The notes under the pieces were generated by a model. That model searched no databases, was not told the DNA's origin, and saw nothing but the letters and a program-made list of their open reading frames with translations. This document shows positions 52,518 through 60,723 of a stretch of 64,000 bases of DNA, piece by piece. Origin of the DNA: Streptomyces radicis (GTDB taxonomy: Bacteria; Actinomycetota; Actinomycetes; Streptomycetales; Streptomycetaceae); the NCBI RefSeq assembly GCF_003626575.1, contig NZ_RBDY01000005.1, forward strand, positions 1 to 64,000. Direction: 5' to 3'. Within the stretch, counting starts at the first letter, position 1. Each line of letters opens with the position of its first letter. The position numbers and the translations under genes are program-made.

Positions 52518-52736
52518 CTACGCGAAGTTGCAGCCGTTGCCGCCGCCCTTGCCCATCGCCAGGCTGTCCGGCGTGGCACAGCCGGAGGTGGCTCCCGCGG
52601 TCGGGGATGGCCCGCAGTTGTCTCCGGTGCAAGGCTCGGAGTCGGCGAATCCGGGGCCGATGGTGGACAGGTCGGTGGTCTCCAGATCGAGATCGAAGAC
52701 GTCCTCCAGCGCCAAGGCGGCGTTCTGATGTGTCAT
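52518..52736 (-). CDS. lanA: FxLD-type class I lanthipeptide precursor
   Basis: A 72-aa peptide starting MTHQNAALALEDVFDLDLET. Phe14-Asp-Leu-Asp17 is the FxLD leader motif contacted by class I enzymes. The C-terminal core region from about residue 30 has Cys36, Cys41, Cys53 and Cys69, with Thr37, Ser44, Thr46, Thr50, Ser51, Thr55 and Ser58 as dehydratable residues, and a Gly-rich end (MGKGGGNGCNFA). Asp39 and Asp57 are possible substrates for the isoaspartate-forming methyltransferase encoded upstream. No cleavage site such as GG or a protease gene is evident; GPGF at 27-30 is one possible border. A GAGGAG lies about 13 nt before ATG 52736. Confidence 0.9.
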   Translation of the reverse strand: MTHQNAALALEDVFDLDLETTDLSTIGPGFADSEPCTGDNCGPSPTAGATSGCATPDSLAMGKGGGNGCNFA

Positions 52737-52822
52737 AGCTGTCTCACAGCTCCTCTGGTGAGTGGACAGGAGAGGTACACCCGGCCTCGATGAGCCGGGG
52801 GTCGATGGAGTGGCAGGGGTGG

Positions 52823-54064
52823 TCAGGGCAGGGAGACGACGAGGCGGGAACGGCGGTTGGTGATGACCTGGCCCGGAGGGAGCCGGTCGTACGGCGTGGC
52901 GCGTGGGTAGACGCGGACGGTCGGCTCCACCGAGCCTCGGTGGCCACCGCTGTCCCAAGCGCGGACGCGGTCCGCGAGTCGTTCTGCGAGCGTCTCCCGG
53001 TCCGGGCCGTAGGCATGCACGCCAAGCTCGAAGTCGCCTGGCCCGTCAGTGGTGTTCGACCGGATGGTGAGGTAGGCGAGAGTGCCGCCGTCCCATGTGG
53101 CGGCCGTGATGATCGACCAGCCGGACAGGCCGCGCTCCACGGCCTTGGGACTGGCGTGGAGCGTCCTGGCGCAGGGTTCGAGAGTGCTGATCAGCCACAG
53201 GTCGAGGGACGGCAGGGCGCCCTCGTTCGCGCGCAGGTCCACTCCGGTCCACACGGTGGTTCGCCGAGAAGAGGCGACGGCGGAACGCAGCGCATCGGTG
53301 TCGGCTCGCTGATCGTCATCCAGCGTCAGCCGCAGATCCTCACCGCTGAGGTCGATGGTGCGTCCGCCGTGGCGGTTGTCCCCCCTCATACCGACGAAGC
53401 CGCACTCCGTCCGCCCACGGCTCACCAGATGCCCGCCTTCACGTTCGAAGGCGAGGATCTGACGGGTGCCTCGGAGGCTGAGCGGCACGACGAGCCGTCC
53501 CTTCTCGGCGAGTTGCCCGGACCAGGCGGGCGGCACGTCGGGCGCCTGAGCGGTGACGATGATGGCGTCGAAGCCGCCCTCAGGGGTCAGCTCACCGCCT
53601 CCGTATGTGCCGTCCGCGCACACCACCCGCACCATGTCCGCGTAGCCGGTCTCGGCCAACAGCTCGGTCGCCCGCTCGGCGACATCCTGGTCGATGTCAA
53701 CGCTCACCACTTCGCCGCCCGCGCCGACGACCTCGGCCATCAACGCGGCGTTGTAGCCACCCGAGCCGATCTCCAACGCCCGCATGCCGGGCCCGAGTCC
53801 TGACAGCTCCAGCATCCGAGCCTGTACCCAAGGGGCGGACACGGAACTGATGGGGTGGCCACGCTCGTTCCGCTTGGTGATCACGGCATCGTCGGCGTAC
53901 GCCTCTTCCACCGACGCGCGGGGAGCGAAGCGGTGCCGCGGCACCGCCGCGAAGGCCGCGGCGAGCTTGTCGGTCCCGATATCCCCCCGCTCGCGCAGCT
54001 CGTCGATCAGCTTCTTACGCAAGACGTCCGCGTGTGCCGCTTCGTCGGTGGTGTCAGCGCTCAT
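52823..54064 (-). CDS. FxLD-system methyltransferase (PIMT-like)
   Basis: A 413-aa protein. Residues about 1-215 are a protein-L-isoaspartate O-methyltransferase homologue: VPRHRFAPRASVEEAYADDA, SSVSAPWVQARMLELSGLGP, MRALEIGSGGYNAALMAEVV (SAM site), and GGFDAIIVTAQAPDVPPAWS. The last about 200 residues (LDLWLISTLEPCARTLHASP, WSIITAATWDGGTLAYLTIR) are the extra C-terminal domain of the version seen in lanthipeptide loci. Work on related lanthipeptide methyltransferases shows they methylate Asp, leading through a succinimide to isoaspartate. It is transcribed ahead of the precursor with an 86-bp gap. Confidence 0.9.
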   Translation of the reverse strand: MSADTTDEAAHADVLRKKLIDELRERGDIGTDKLAAAFAAVPRHRFAPRASVEEAYADDAVITKRNERGHPISSVSAPWVQARMLELSGLGPGMRALEIGSGGYNAALMAEVVGAGGEVVSVDIDQDVAERATELLAETGYADMVRVVCADGTYGGGELTPEGGFDAIIVTAQAPDVPPAWSGQLAEKGRLVVPLSLRGTRQILAFEREGGHLVSRGRTECGFVGMRGDNRHGGRTIDLSGEDLRLTLDDDQRADTDALRSAVASSRRTTVWTGVDLRANEGALPSLDLWLISTLEPCARTLHASPKAVERGLSGWSIITAATWDGGTLAYLTIRSNTTDGPGDFELGVHAYGPDRETLAERLADRVRAWDSGGHRGSVEPTVRVYPRATPYDRLPPGQVITNRRSRLVVSLP

Positions 54065-54106
54065 AACTCTGAGTGTAGGCAGGTGTGCGGCTGCGTCAGC
54101 TGCTTG

Positions 54107-54367
54107 TCAGCGGCGGCGCGCTCCCGCGTAGCGGCGGGGGTGGGGGGCCAGGAACCCCGGGAGTTGGGAGATGTGGCGGCTGGCCCACAGGATCGTGAAG
54201 CAGCCCATGTGGAACGTCTCGCCGCTGGTGAAGTGCAGCAGCTTGCCGCCGCCCGCCAGGGCCGACATGTCGCACACGGTGTAAGGCCGTCCCCCGACGA
54301 CCAGTTGATCACCGCGCTTGACCGTGGCGGCGGTGATCTCGATCGCCACCATTCCGCTCTGGCTCAT
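54107..54367 (-). CDS. Small beta-rich protein, paralogue of the next ORF
   Basis: An 86-aa protein: TAATVKRGDQLVVGGRPYTV, LAGGGKLLHFTSGETFHMGC, then a basic tail ending YAGARRR. The pattern RGDxLxxGxRPYxV...GxGxLxFxxGE is shared with the 113-aa product immediately upstream, so the two are paralogues. ATG overlaps the upstream stop (ATGA), giving coupled translation. The family is unknown to me; an SH3-like small beta-barrel is a guess. The FxLD methyltransferase starts 42 bp downstream. Confidence 0.65.
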   Translation of the reverse strand: MSQSGMVAIEITAATVKRGDQLVVGGRPYTVCDMSALAGGGKLLHFTSGETFHMGCFTILWASRHISQLPGFLAPHPRRYAGARRR

Positions 54368-54705
54368 CGCGCCACCACCGCCAGGCCGATCGCGACCACC
54401 AGCGCGCAGCCGACCACGACCTGGGCCACGATCTCGCCCTTGGTGGGCAACGCGTGGGCGTGGGCCGGGAGTCGGCTCACCCAGAACGTGCGCGAGCGCA
54501 TTCCCGGGACGTCCGTGCGCAGCGCGGTCATCGCCGTGGCCTTTCGGACGGAAAGCGACTCCCCCGTCACGAACGTGATCCCGAACTCGCCGTCGCCCAA
54601 GGACGCGTGATCCAACACCACGAACGGGCGTTCGCCGATCGTCAGAACATCACCTCGCCGTATGGACGCACCATCCACCTCGACCTGCCGGATCTGCCCC
54701 GTCAC
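54364..54705 (-). CDS. Small beta-rich protein with C-terminal membrane helix
   Basis: A 113-aa protein: DGASIRRGDVLTIGERPFVV, DGEFGITFVTGESLSVRKAT, then a linker and one membrane helix at the end (IVAQVVVGCALVVAIGLAVV). The soluble part is paralogous to the 86-aa protein downstream, which lacks the helix. Both junctions are 4-bp stop/start overlaps (GTGA upstream, ATGA downstream). A tail-anchored partner of a soluble paralogue suggests a membrane-linked complex, but no function is known. Confidence 0.65.
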   Translation of the reverse strand: MTGQIRQVEVDGASIRRGDVLTIGERPFVVLDHASLGDGEFGITFVTGESLSVRKATAMTALRTDVPGMRSRTFWVSRLPAHAHALPTKGEIVAQVVVGCALVVAIGLAVVAR

Positions 54706-54854
54706 TTTCGCCTCAGCTCCTCAAGGTGTGCGTCGATTCGCTTGTTCAACTCCGCCCAGCGCGCGGCCAGTTCTTCCGACGACGTCGGGGGCGGCGACAA
54801 CTCGCCCTCCCCCGTTCCGCTGTCGGGTGGCGGCACCGGGTCCTGCGTGTTCAT
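54702..54854 (-). CDS. Very small acidic protein with C-terminal helix
   Basis: A 50-aa ORF starting MNTQDPVPPPDSGTGEGELS and ending with a charged amphipathic helix (EELAARWAELNKRIDAHLEE). It is the first of three overlapping ORFs. GTGAGG lies 11 nt before ATG 54854. Its coupling to the next gene by GTGA and its coding-like composition make it likely real. No family recognised. Confidence 0.5.
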   Translation of the reverse strand: MNTQDPVPPPDSGTGEGELSPPPTSSEELAARWAELNKRIDAHLEELRRK

Positions 54855-55069
54855 GGGGGTGTTCACCTCACGCTGTTCGCCTCGATCGGGCATCGCCCGT
54901 GGCATCGGGCGGCCGGGAGCGCGCACAGAGGACACATACCGTTACGGTGAAGGTGCTGTCCGTGTGGCTCGGGTACAGCATGGCCTTCCGACCAGGCAGG
55001 GTGCACGCCGTGGGCGTCACCAGTTGGATCGGGTGCCCAGTGAGTAGACGTCTAGAGGGGGCGTGCACA

Positions 55070-55903
55070 GTGGAGTTGACCAGCGAAGACGCCGAACTGT
55101 CGCCGGACGCACGGCTCGGCCGTCGGGTTCGCAGCCTGCGCGAGGGAAAGGGTTTGTCCCTGCGGCAGTTGTCGGAAAAGGTCGGGGGGTATTCACACAG
55201 CTACCTCGGCCGCGTGGAGTTGGGAAAGCAGTCCGCGTCCGCCGGGTTGATCGCCCGGCTTGACGCCTATTTCGAGACCGACGGGGTCCTCGCCGAGCTG
55301 CATGGCCTGGCCCAGGACGTCTTGGTCGCCAGGTACAGCCGTCACTTCGTCAGGAAGGAGCGTGACTCCCTTCGAATCCAGGTATTCACAAGCAGTGTCA
55401 TTCCCGGGCTGCTTCAGACCAAGGAATATGCGCGAGAGCTGTTCCGCACAGGACTGCCCGCCTCATCGGCGGATCAACTGAGCGCCAAGGTCGACGCTCG
55501 CCTGGACCGTCAAGGGATCTTCGACCGTGACGAACCGCCGTACTACTGGGCAATCGTGGACGAAGCATCGCTCAGGCGCCCGACTCGGGACAAGGGAGTC
55601 ATGAAGCGGCAGTTGGAGCACATCCTCACCTTCTCGGAGCGCTCACGCGTCACGGTCCAGGTGCTTCCGTTCGACCAGGGGTTTCATCCCATGCTCGGCG
55701 GCAGCCTCACCCTCCTGACCCTCAAGGACGGAGGCAGGGCCGCCCTCGTCGAGAGCTTCGATTCAGGAGAGGTAGTAGAATCGCCACGGCAGATCGTCGA
55801 CCTTGTGCAGCGCTTCGACATCGCCTGCGCAATGGCGCTCCCGGATCATGAATCTGCCGATCTCATGCGACGTTATTTGGAGGGGTACTCCCATGACGGC
55901 TAA
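55070..55903 (+). CDS. Scr1-like XRE regulator with DUF5753
   Basis: A 277-aa protein. The XRE HTH (ARLGRRVRSLREGKGLSLRQ, LSEKVGGYSHSYLGRVELGK) is followed by the DUF5753-type ligand domain (SSVIPGLLQTKEYARELFRT, DRDEPPYYWAIVDEASLRRP, VQVLPFDQGFHPMLGGSLTL, GGRAALVESFDSGEVVES). In Streptomyces such regulators work with DUF397 proteins, as with the following gene. GTG 55070 is 8 nt after GAGGGGG; the frame is open further upstream. It is divergent from the small-ORF/lanthipeptide operon (215-bp gap), so it could regulate it; that is inference. Confidence 0.88.
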   Translation: MELTSEDAELSPDARLGRRVRSLREGKGLSLRQLSEKVGGYSHSYLGRVELGKQSASAGLIARLDAYFETDGVLAELHGLAQDVLVARYSRHFVRKERDSLRIQVFTSSVIPGLLQTKEYARELFRTGLPASSADQLSAKVDARLDRQGIFDRDEPPYYWAIVDEASLRRPTRDKGVMKRQLEHILTFSERSRVTVQVLPFDQGFHPMLGGSLTLLTLKDGGRAALVESFDSGEVVESPRQIVDLVQRFDIACAMALPDHESADLMRRYLEGYSHDG

Positions 55904-56102
55904 CCGCGCTCCGCTGAACTGGCGCAAGTCCAGCTACAGCGGCTCGGAGAACGGCGCCTGCGTCGAGGTTGCTGACGGTATTCCTCACGTTGTCCCCGTC
56001 CGCGACTCGAAGACCAAGAACGCGGCGGAGCTTTCGTTCTCCACCGCGTCCTGGGACCACTTCATCACCGCCGTGACGACGGATACCCTGCCCACCGCAT
56101 AG
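55893..56102 (+). CDS. DUF397 protein (Scr1 partner), copy 1
   Basis: A 69-aa DUF397 protein, LNWRKSSYSGSENGACVEVA then VVPVRDSKTKNAAELSFSTA SWDHFI. In the known Scr1/Scr2-type pairs the DUF397 protein is the cognate small partner of the XRE regulator. GGAGGGG precedes ATG 55893, which overlaps the regulator's end by 11 bp, so they are coupled. Confidence 0.9.
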   Translation: MTANRAPLNWRKSSYSGSENGACVEVADGIPHVVPVRDSKTKNAAELSFSTASWDHFITAVTTDTLPTA

Positions 56103-56120
56103 GCGTCAACCCGGCTGTCA

Positions 56121-56460
56121 ACGGAGGACTCGGCCACAACGCTCAGGCCGACGATTCCGACCTGCGTCCCGTCGTCGAACAGCAGGTCGGCCAGGCGGAC
56201 GGATCCCTGCCCCTGAAGGTAGCGGACAAGGACCGCCGCCCGGCCGGACAGCCGGTACAACATGGACGTTGCCGAACTCCGCACGCCCAGGCCGCCGTTG
56301 GACCAGATCACCGTTGACCGTGACGCCCCACTCGAGCTCCGCCGAGGCCATGGCGAGCGACGCTTCGCCGTCCGCCTGAGCCGCGCCGTGCGAGAGGAGT
56401 CCGAAACGCACGGCGGAGGCCACCATTCCGTCATCCAGGACGCCGATCGCCCGTTCAAGA
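56121..56460 (-). pseudogene. Truncated minus-strand coding fragment between duplicated segments
   Basis: Minus-strand reading gives ERAIGVLDDGMVASAVRFGL, LSHGAAQADGEASLAMASAE, and after a frameshift near 56280 SATSMLYRLSGRAAVLVRYL, QGQGSVRLADLLFDDGTQVG. Both parts have coding-like composition but both ends run into the duplicated regulator/DUF397 DNA without a start or stop of their own. Family not recognised. Confidence 0.4.
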
Positions 56461-56610
56461 CTCAAGGACGGCGGCAGGGCTGCCCTGGTTGAGAGCTTCG
56501 ATTCAGAGGAAGTAGTAGAATCTTCGGGGCGAATCGTTGACCTTGTGCAGGGCTTTGACACGGCATGCGCAATGTCGCTCTCGGATCACGAATCCTGGAG
56601 GAGTACACCC
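56461..56610 (+). pseudogene. Duplicated C-terminal fragment of the Scr1-like regulator
   Basis: LKDGGRAALVESFDSEEVVE, SSGRIVDLVQGFDTACAMSL, SDHES repeats the end of the regulator at 55721-55860 almost exactly. The last 15 or so residues are deleted, so the frame runs directly into the second DUF397 gene. No N-terminal part exists. Confidence 0.85.
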
Positions 56611-56820
56611 ATGACGGCTAACCGCGCTCCGCTGAACTGGCGCAAGTCCAGCTACAGCGGCTCCGAGAACGCCAACTGCGTCGAGGTGGCAGACGGCATT
56701 CCGCACGTCGTCCCCGTCCGCGACTCAAAAGCCAAAAACGCGGCGGAGCTTTCGTTCCCCACCGCGTCCTGGAACCACTTCATCACCGCCGTGACGACGG
56801 ATACCCTGCCCACCGCATAG
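56611..56820 (+). CDS. DUF397 protein, copy 2
   Basis: A 69-aa near-identical duplicate of the DUF397 protein at 55893, differing at a few residues (NANCVEV for NGACVEV, SKAKNA for SKTKNA, SWNHF for SWDHF). GGAGG precedes ATG 56611. It has lost its adjacent full-length regulator, so it may pair with the product of 55070 or be drifting. It is followed by a strong terminator. Confidence 0.85.
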   Translation: MTANRAPLNWRKSSYSGSENANCVEVADGIPHVVPVRDSKAKNAAELSFPTASWNHFITAVTTDTLPTA

Positions 56821-56841
56821 GCGTCAACCCGCCTGTCAACT

Positions 56842-56870
56842 GCCCGGCCCACCGCGACGGTGGGCCGGGC
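56842..56870. terminator. Strong bidirectional terminator
   Basis: A perfect 12-bp stem, GCCCGGCCCACC and GGTGGGCCGGGC, with a 5-nt loop, between the convergent DUF397 copy 2 and DHA2 transporter genes. Confidence 0.85.
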
Positions 56871-56877
56871 TGTCGCG

Positions 56878-58518
56878 TCACGGCGCCTTGGTGATCGCCG
56901 GGGCGGCGTCCTTCGGCTCCTCGTCGGCCGCGGCGGCTGCCGCCGCCTCCTCCGCGAGGCGCTGGTCGCCGCTCGTCGTCTTGAGCGGCTTCTCCTTGAT
57001 GAACAGGACCACCAGGAACGCCACCGCCGCGCAGGGCGTGGCGATGAGGAACAGCTCGGCGGTCGCGGTGGCGTAGGCGTTCTCGACGACCTCGCGGATC
57101 GGCTCGGGCAGGATCGAGATGTCGGGGACCGCGCCATGGCCCGCGGGGGCGTCGCCGCCCTCGCCCCCGGCGCCCGGGAGGTTGGCCTCCATCTCGCTGG
57201 CCACCCGGTTGGCGAGGACCGCGCCGAGCACGCTGGTGCCGATCGTTCCGCCCATGCTGCGGAAGAACGACAGCACCGAGGTGGCCGCGCCCAGGTCGGC
57301 GGCGGGCACGTCGTTCTGCGCGGCCAGGACGAGGTTCTGCATCAACAGGCCGACGCCGACGCCGAGGACGGCCATGTAGAGGCTGAGCAGGAAGAAGCTG
57401 GTGTCGGCGTCGATCGTGGCCAGCGCGGCCAGGCCGATCGTCATCGTGGCGCCGCCGATGACCAGATACCGCTTCCAGTAGCCGGTCCTGGTGATGATCT
57501 GGCCCGCGACGGTGGAGGACACCAGGAGGCCCAGGATCATCGGGAGGCTCATCAGGCCCGCCACGGTGGGCGACTTACCCAGCGAGATCTGGAAGAACTG
57601 CGACAGGAAGATCGTGCCGCCGAACATCGCGACGCCGACGAGGAGGCTGGCGACGGTGGTCAGCGAGACGGTGGCGTTGCGGAAGATGCCGAGCGGGATG
57701 ACGGGCTCGGGGACGCGGGCCTCCACGATCACGGCCAGGACCAGCAGCAGCGCGCCGCCGCCCGCGAGGGCGGCCGTCTGCCACGAGAGCCAGTCGAACT
57801 CGTTCCCGGCGAAGGAGATCCAGATCAGGACCGTCGAGACGCCCGCGACGATGAGGAACGCGCCCAGGTAGTCGATCTTCACGTCGCGGCGCATCGTCGG
57901 CAGCGACAGGGTGCGTTGGAGCAGCACGATCGCGGCGAGCGCGAACGGCACGCCGATGAAGAAGCACCAGCGCCAGCCGAGCCACGAGGTGTCGACCATG
58001 ACGCCGCCGACAAGCGGGCCCGCGACCGTTCCGACGGCGAAGACGGCGCCGAAGATGCCCGCGTACTTGCCGAGTTGGCGGGGCGGGATGACGGCGGCCA
58101 TGACGACCTGGACGAGGGCGGTCAGGCCGCCCGCGCCGATGCCCTGGACGACGCGGCTGAAGATCAGCAGCTCGACGCCCTGCGAGAAGCCCGCGAGCAG
58201 CGAGCCCACGACGAACATGCCGAGGGAGAGCTGGAGGAGCAGCTTCTTGTTGTAGAGGTCGGCCAGCTTGCCCCAGAGCGGGACGGTGGCGGTCATGGCC
58301 AGCAGCTCGGAGGTGACGACCCAGGTGTAGGAGGACTGGCTCGCGCCGAGGTCGGTGATGATGCGGGGCAGCGCGTTGGCCACCACGGTGCCCGCGAGGA
58401 TGGCGACGAACATGCCCGCCATCAGGCCGGACATCGCCTGGAGTATCTGACGTTCGGTCATGGCGGGAGGCGCGGCGTCGCGTACGTCCGCAGCCTCGGA
58501 TGCCTCGGGTGTGGTCAC
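56878..58518 (-). CDS. DHA2-family drug/proton antiporter (14 TM helices)
   Basis: A 546-aa EmrB/QacA-type exporter. Seen: GLMAGMFVAILAGTVVANAL, SYTWVVTSELLAMTATVPLW, GKLADLYNKKLLL (loop 2-3 motif), FSRVVQGIGAGGLTALVQVV, the antiporter motif C region AVFAVGTVAGPLVGGVMVD, and ATSVLSFFRSMGGTIGTSVL. The C-terminus is a Lys/Glu/Ala-rich cytosolic tail. It is transcribed right behind a TetR gene (57-bp gap), which probably represses both. It may export a toxic compound, possibly but not demonstrably the lanthipeptide or another metabolite. Confidence 0.92.
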   Translation of the reverse strand: MTTPEASEAADVRDAAPPAMTERQILQAMSGLMAGMFVAILAGTVVANALPRIITDLGASQSSYTWVVTSELLAMTATVPLWGKLADLYNKKLLLQLSLGMFVVGSLLAGFSQGVELLIFSRVVQGIGAGGLTALVQVVMAAVIPPRQLGKYAGIFGAVFAVGTVAGPLVGGVMVDTSWLGWRWCFFIGVPFALAAIVLLQRTLSLPTMRRDVKIDYLGAFLIVAGVSTVLIWISFAGNEFDWLSWQTAALAGGGALLLVLAVIVEARVPEPVIPLGIFRNATVSLTTVASLLVGVAMFGGTIFLSQFFQISLGKSPTVAGLMSLPMILGLLVSSTVAGQIITRTGYWKRYLVIGGATMTIGLAALATIDADTSFFLLSLYMAVLGVGVGLLMQNLVLAAQNDVPAADLGAATSVLSFFRSMGGTIGTSVLGAVLANRVASEMEANLPGAGGEGGDAPAGHGAVPDISILPEPIREVVENAYATATAELFLIATPCAAVAFLVVLFIKEKPLKTTSGDQRLAEEAAAAAAADEEPKDAAPAITKAP

Positions 58519-58575
58519 AGCGTCCTTCTCGTGTGTTCCGTGGTGGGAGCGGTGGTGAACGGGCGGCCTGGTGGA

Positions 58576-59229
58576 TCAGGCGCCGGTCGGTGGGTCGGGC
58601 AGGCCCGCCGCGAGATGGGCGCAGGCTCCGCGGAAGACGGCCGGGAGCGGCTCCTCACCGGCGTGGCGGCTCCAGTGCTCGACGGAGACGCGGACGGCCG
58701 TCCCGGCCGCGGCGGCGAGCAGGTGGGGGTAGAGGTCGGGGCTCGCGCCATCCCGGGCCGCGCCATCCCGGGCCGCGCCGTCCCGCCGCGCGCCGACGCG
58801 GCGGGCGATCGCGGCGGCCAGCTCGAGCTCGTCGGCCATGTGCGCGCCCATCGTGCGGGCCAGCAGGTCGGGGGAACGCCTGAGGACTTCGGCGTGCAGG
58901 GCCCACACGTCCTGCCGCGCGCCCAGCTGGGCCAGCTCGTCGGCGAGCGCGCCGGTGACGGCGTCGAGCGCGGAGACGGCGGGGGGCGCGGCCATGACGG
59001 CGTCCCGCACGCGTTGGGCGCTCTCGGCGTCGATCATCGTGAAGGCGTCGTCGCGGCTGTCGAAGTAGTTGAAGAAGGTCCGGGGCGAGACGCCGACCGC
59101 GTCGCTGATCGCCTCGACCGTGACGTGCTCGGCCCCGTGCTCGGCGGCGAGCCTGAGGGCCGCCTCGGAGAGGGCGGCTCGGGTGGCCCGCTTCTTGCGC
59201 TCGCGCAGGCTCAGGGGGGCGTCGGTCAC
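58576..59229 (-). CDS. TetR-family regulator of the DHA2 exporter
   Basis: A 217-aa TetR protein: SLRERKKRATRAALSEAALR, LAAEHGAEHVTVEAISDAVG, VSPRTFFNYFDSRDDAF. The C-terminal domain has a short tandem repeat (RRDGAARDGAARDGAS). GTG 59229 is chosen because a good promoter puts the transcript start there (leaderless): TTGAGT at 59264-59259, 16-bp spacer, TACACT at 59242-59237. The longer frame to 59397 crosses the divergent promoter. Confidence 0.88.
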   Translation of the reverse strand: MTDAPLSLRERKKRATRAALSEAALRLAAEHGAEHVTVEAISDAVGVSPRTFFNYFDSRDDAFTMIDAESAQRVRDAVMAAPPAVSALDAVTGALADELAQLGARQDVWALHAEVLRRSPDLLARTMGAHMADELELAAAIARRVGARRDGAARDGAARDGASPDLYPHLLAAAAGTAVRVSVEHWSRHAGEEPLPAVFRGACAHLAAGLPDPPTGA

Positions 59230-59362
59230 GCGTTGCAGTGTATGAAAATCTGGAGAGAACTCAAATTCCTTTTCGAACAGAACTGCGCAATAAGCTTCAC
59301 CACCGCACGATTCGCTCCGTAGAGTGGTCACAGACTGTGCGCACAAGGAGAGGAAACCTCCG
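59230..59362. promoter_or_regulatory. Divergent promoters of tetR and the Gfo/Idh operon
   Basis: Minus strand: TTGAGT/TACACT with 16-bp spacing, 7 nt from the tetR GTG. Plus strand: TTCACC (59296-59301), 18-bp spacer, TAGAGT (59320-59325), then GAGAGGAAA before the TTG start at 59363. The AT-rich middle (59243-59300) is unlike the surrounding DNA. Confidence 0.55.
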
Positions 59363-60721
59363 TTGACCACACCGGAGAAGAACGGGGACGGCCGCACGCG
59401 CTACGCGGTCGTCGGCACCGGGAGCAGGGCGCAGAGCTATGTCAGGGCGCTGTGCGGCGAACACCGCGACGTGGCCGACCTGGTCGCGCTGCTCGACCCG
59501 AACCCAGGGCGCCTCGCCTACCACCGGGAGCTGATCAGGGGGCTCGGCACCGGAGCCCGCACCCCGGCCGCGTACGACGGCGGCGAGCTGGAGCGGATGA
59601 TCGAGGAGCGGGGCGTCCAGCGGGTCGTGGTGACCTCCCCCGACCACACCCACGCCGACGTCATCGCGCGCTCGCTGCGGGCGGGCGCCGACGTGATCAC
59701 GGAGAAGCCGCTGACCACGGACGCGGAGGGGGTGGCCCAGATCACCAAGGCCCTCGACGAGACGGGCCGCGACCTGGTCGTCACGTTCAACTACCGCTAC
59801 TCCCCCAGGAACAGCGCGCTGCGCGAGCTGATCACCTCGGGCGCCGTCGGGCGGGTGACCGGCGTCCAGTTCGAGTGGGTCCTCGACACCCAGCACGGCG
59901 CCGACTACTTCCGCCGTTGGCACCGCGACAAGCCGAACTCGGGCGGGCTGCTGGTGCACAAGGCGTCCCACCACTTCGACCTCGTCAACTGGTGGATCGA
60001 TGACGCTCCGCGACGGGTGTACGCCTCCGGCGGGCTGAAGTTCTACGGGGCGCGCAACGCCGCCGAGCGCGGGTTGACCGAGCGCCCGGCGCGCGGAACG
60101 ACCGATCGCGCCGGGAAGGACCCGTTCCTGCTCGACCTGCGCCTCCACGAGGAGCTGCGCGGGCTCTACCTGGACAACGAGCACCACGACGGGTACCTGC
60201 GCGACCTGGACGTCTTCGGCGAGGGCATCACGATCGAGGACAACCTCGCCCTCGTGGTGGACTACGCGGGCGGCCCGACGTTGAGCTACGGCCTCAACGC
60301 CCACAGCCCGTGGGAGGGTTACCGGGTCGCGGTCAACGGCACGGAAGGGCGCGCGGAGCTCGACGTCGTGGAGCGCGCCGCGGTGATCACGGACGGGGGC
60401 CGCGCGGCGGCCGTCGACCCGTCGATGGCCAGGGACGCGGCGGCGGAAGGGGCTCGCCACGACGGCGAGCGGCTCGTGCTCCAGCGGCACTGGGAGCCCG
60501 CGCGGGAGATACCGATCCCGGAGGCCGAGGGCGGCCACGGGGGCGGGGACGCGGTGTTGTTCCGCGCGCTGTTCCGGGGCGGCGAGGCGGACCCGCTGGG
60601 CCGCGCGGCCGGGGTGGTGGACGGTATCAGGGCCGTGTCGGTCGGCATCGCGGGCAACGAGTCCCTGGCAACGGGCCGCGCGGTGGACATCGTGGACATC
60701 GTGGACGCCGGGGAGGAGTGA
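59363..60721 (+). CDS. Gfo/Idh/MocA-family oxidoreductase
   Basis: A 452-aa NAD(P)-dependent oxidoreductase: RYAVVGTGSRAQSYVRALCG (Rossmann loop), VVVTSPDHTHADVIARSLRA, GADVITEKPLTTDAEG (the EKP motif), VTFNYRYSPRNSALRELITS, and the C-terminal beta-sheet domain with GLLVHKASHHFDLVNWWIDD, where Lys and His are catalytic candidates. Sugars, inositols or glycosides are usual substrates. TTG 59363 is preferred because GAGAGGAAA lies about 7 nt upstream; a GTG at 59324 is possible. The NHL-repeat gene starts 3 bp after its stop, so they form an operon. Confidence 0.88.
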   Translation: MTTPEKNGDGRTRYAVVGTGSRAQSYVRALCGEHRDVADLVALLDPNPGRLAYHRELIRGLGTGARTPAAYDGGELERMIEERGVQRVVVTSPDHTHADVIARSLRAGADVITEKPLTTDAEGVAQITKALDETGRDLVVTFNYRYSPRNSALRELITSGAVGRVTGVQFEWVLDTQHGADYFRRWHRDKPNSGGLLVHKASHHFDLVNWWIDDAPRRVYASGGLKFYGARNAAERGLTERPARGTTDRAGKDPFLLDLRLHEELRGLYLDNEHHDGYLRDLDVFGEGITIEDNLALVVDYAGGPTLSYGLNAHSPWEGYRVAVNGTEGRAELDVVERAAVITDGGRAAAVDPSMARDAAAEGARHDGERLVLQRHWEPAREIPIPEAEGGHGGGDAVLFRALFRGGEADPLGRAAGVVDGIRAVSVGIAGNESLATGRAVDIVDIVDAGEE

Positions 60722-60723
60722 GG

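Noticed and set aside
56878..58518. DHA2 transporter as the lanthipeptide exporter
   Set aside because: It is separated by the regulator/DUF397 genes and a strong terminator, has its own TetR, and MFS pumps are not the usual lanthipeptide exporters. Left as an independent drug exporter.
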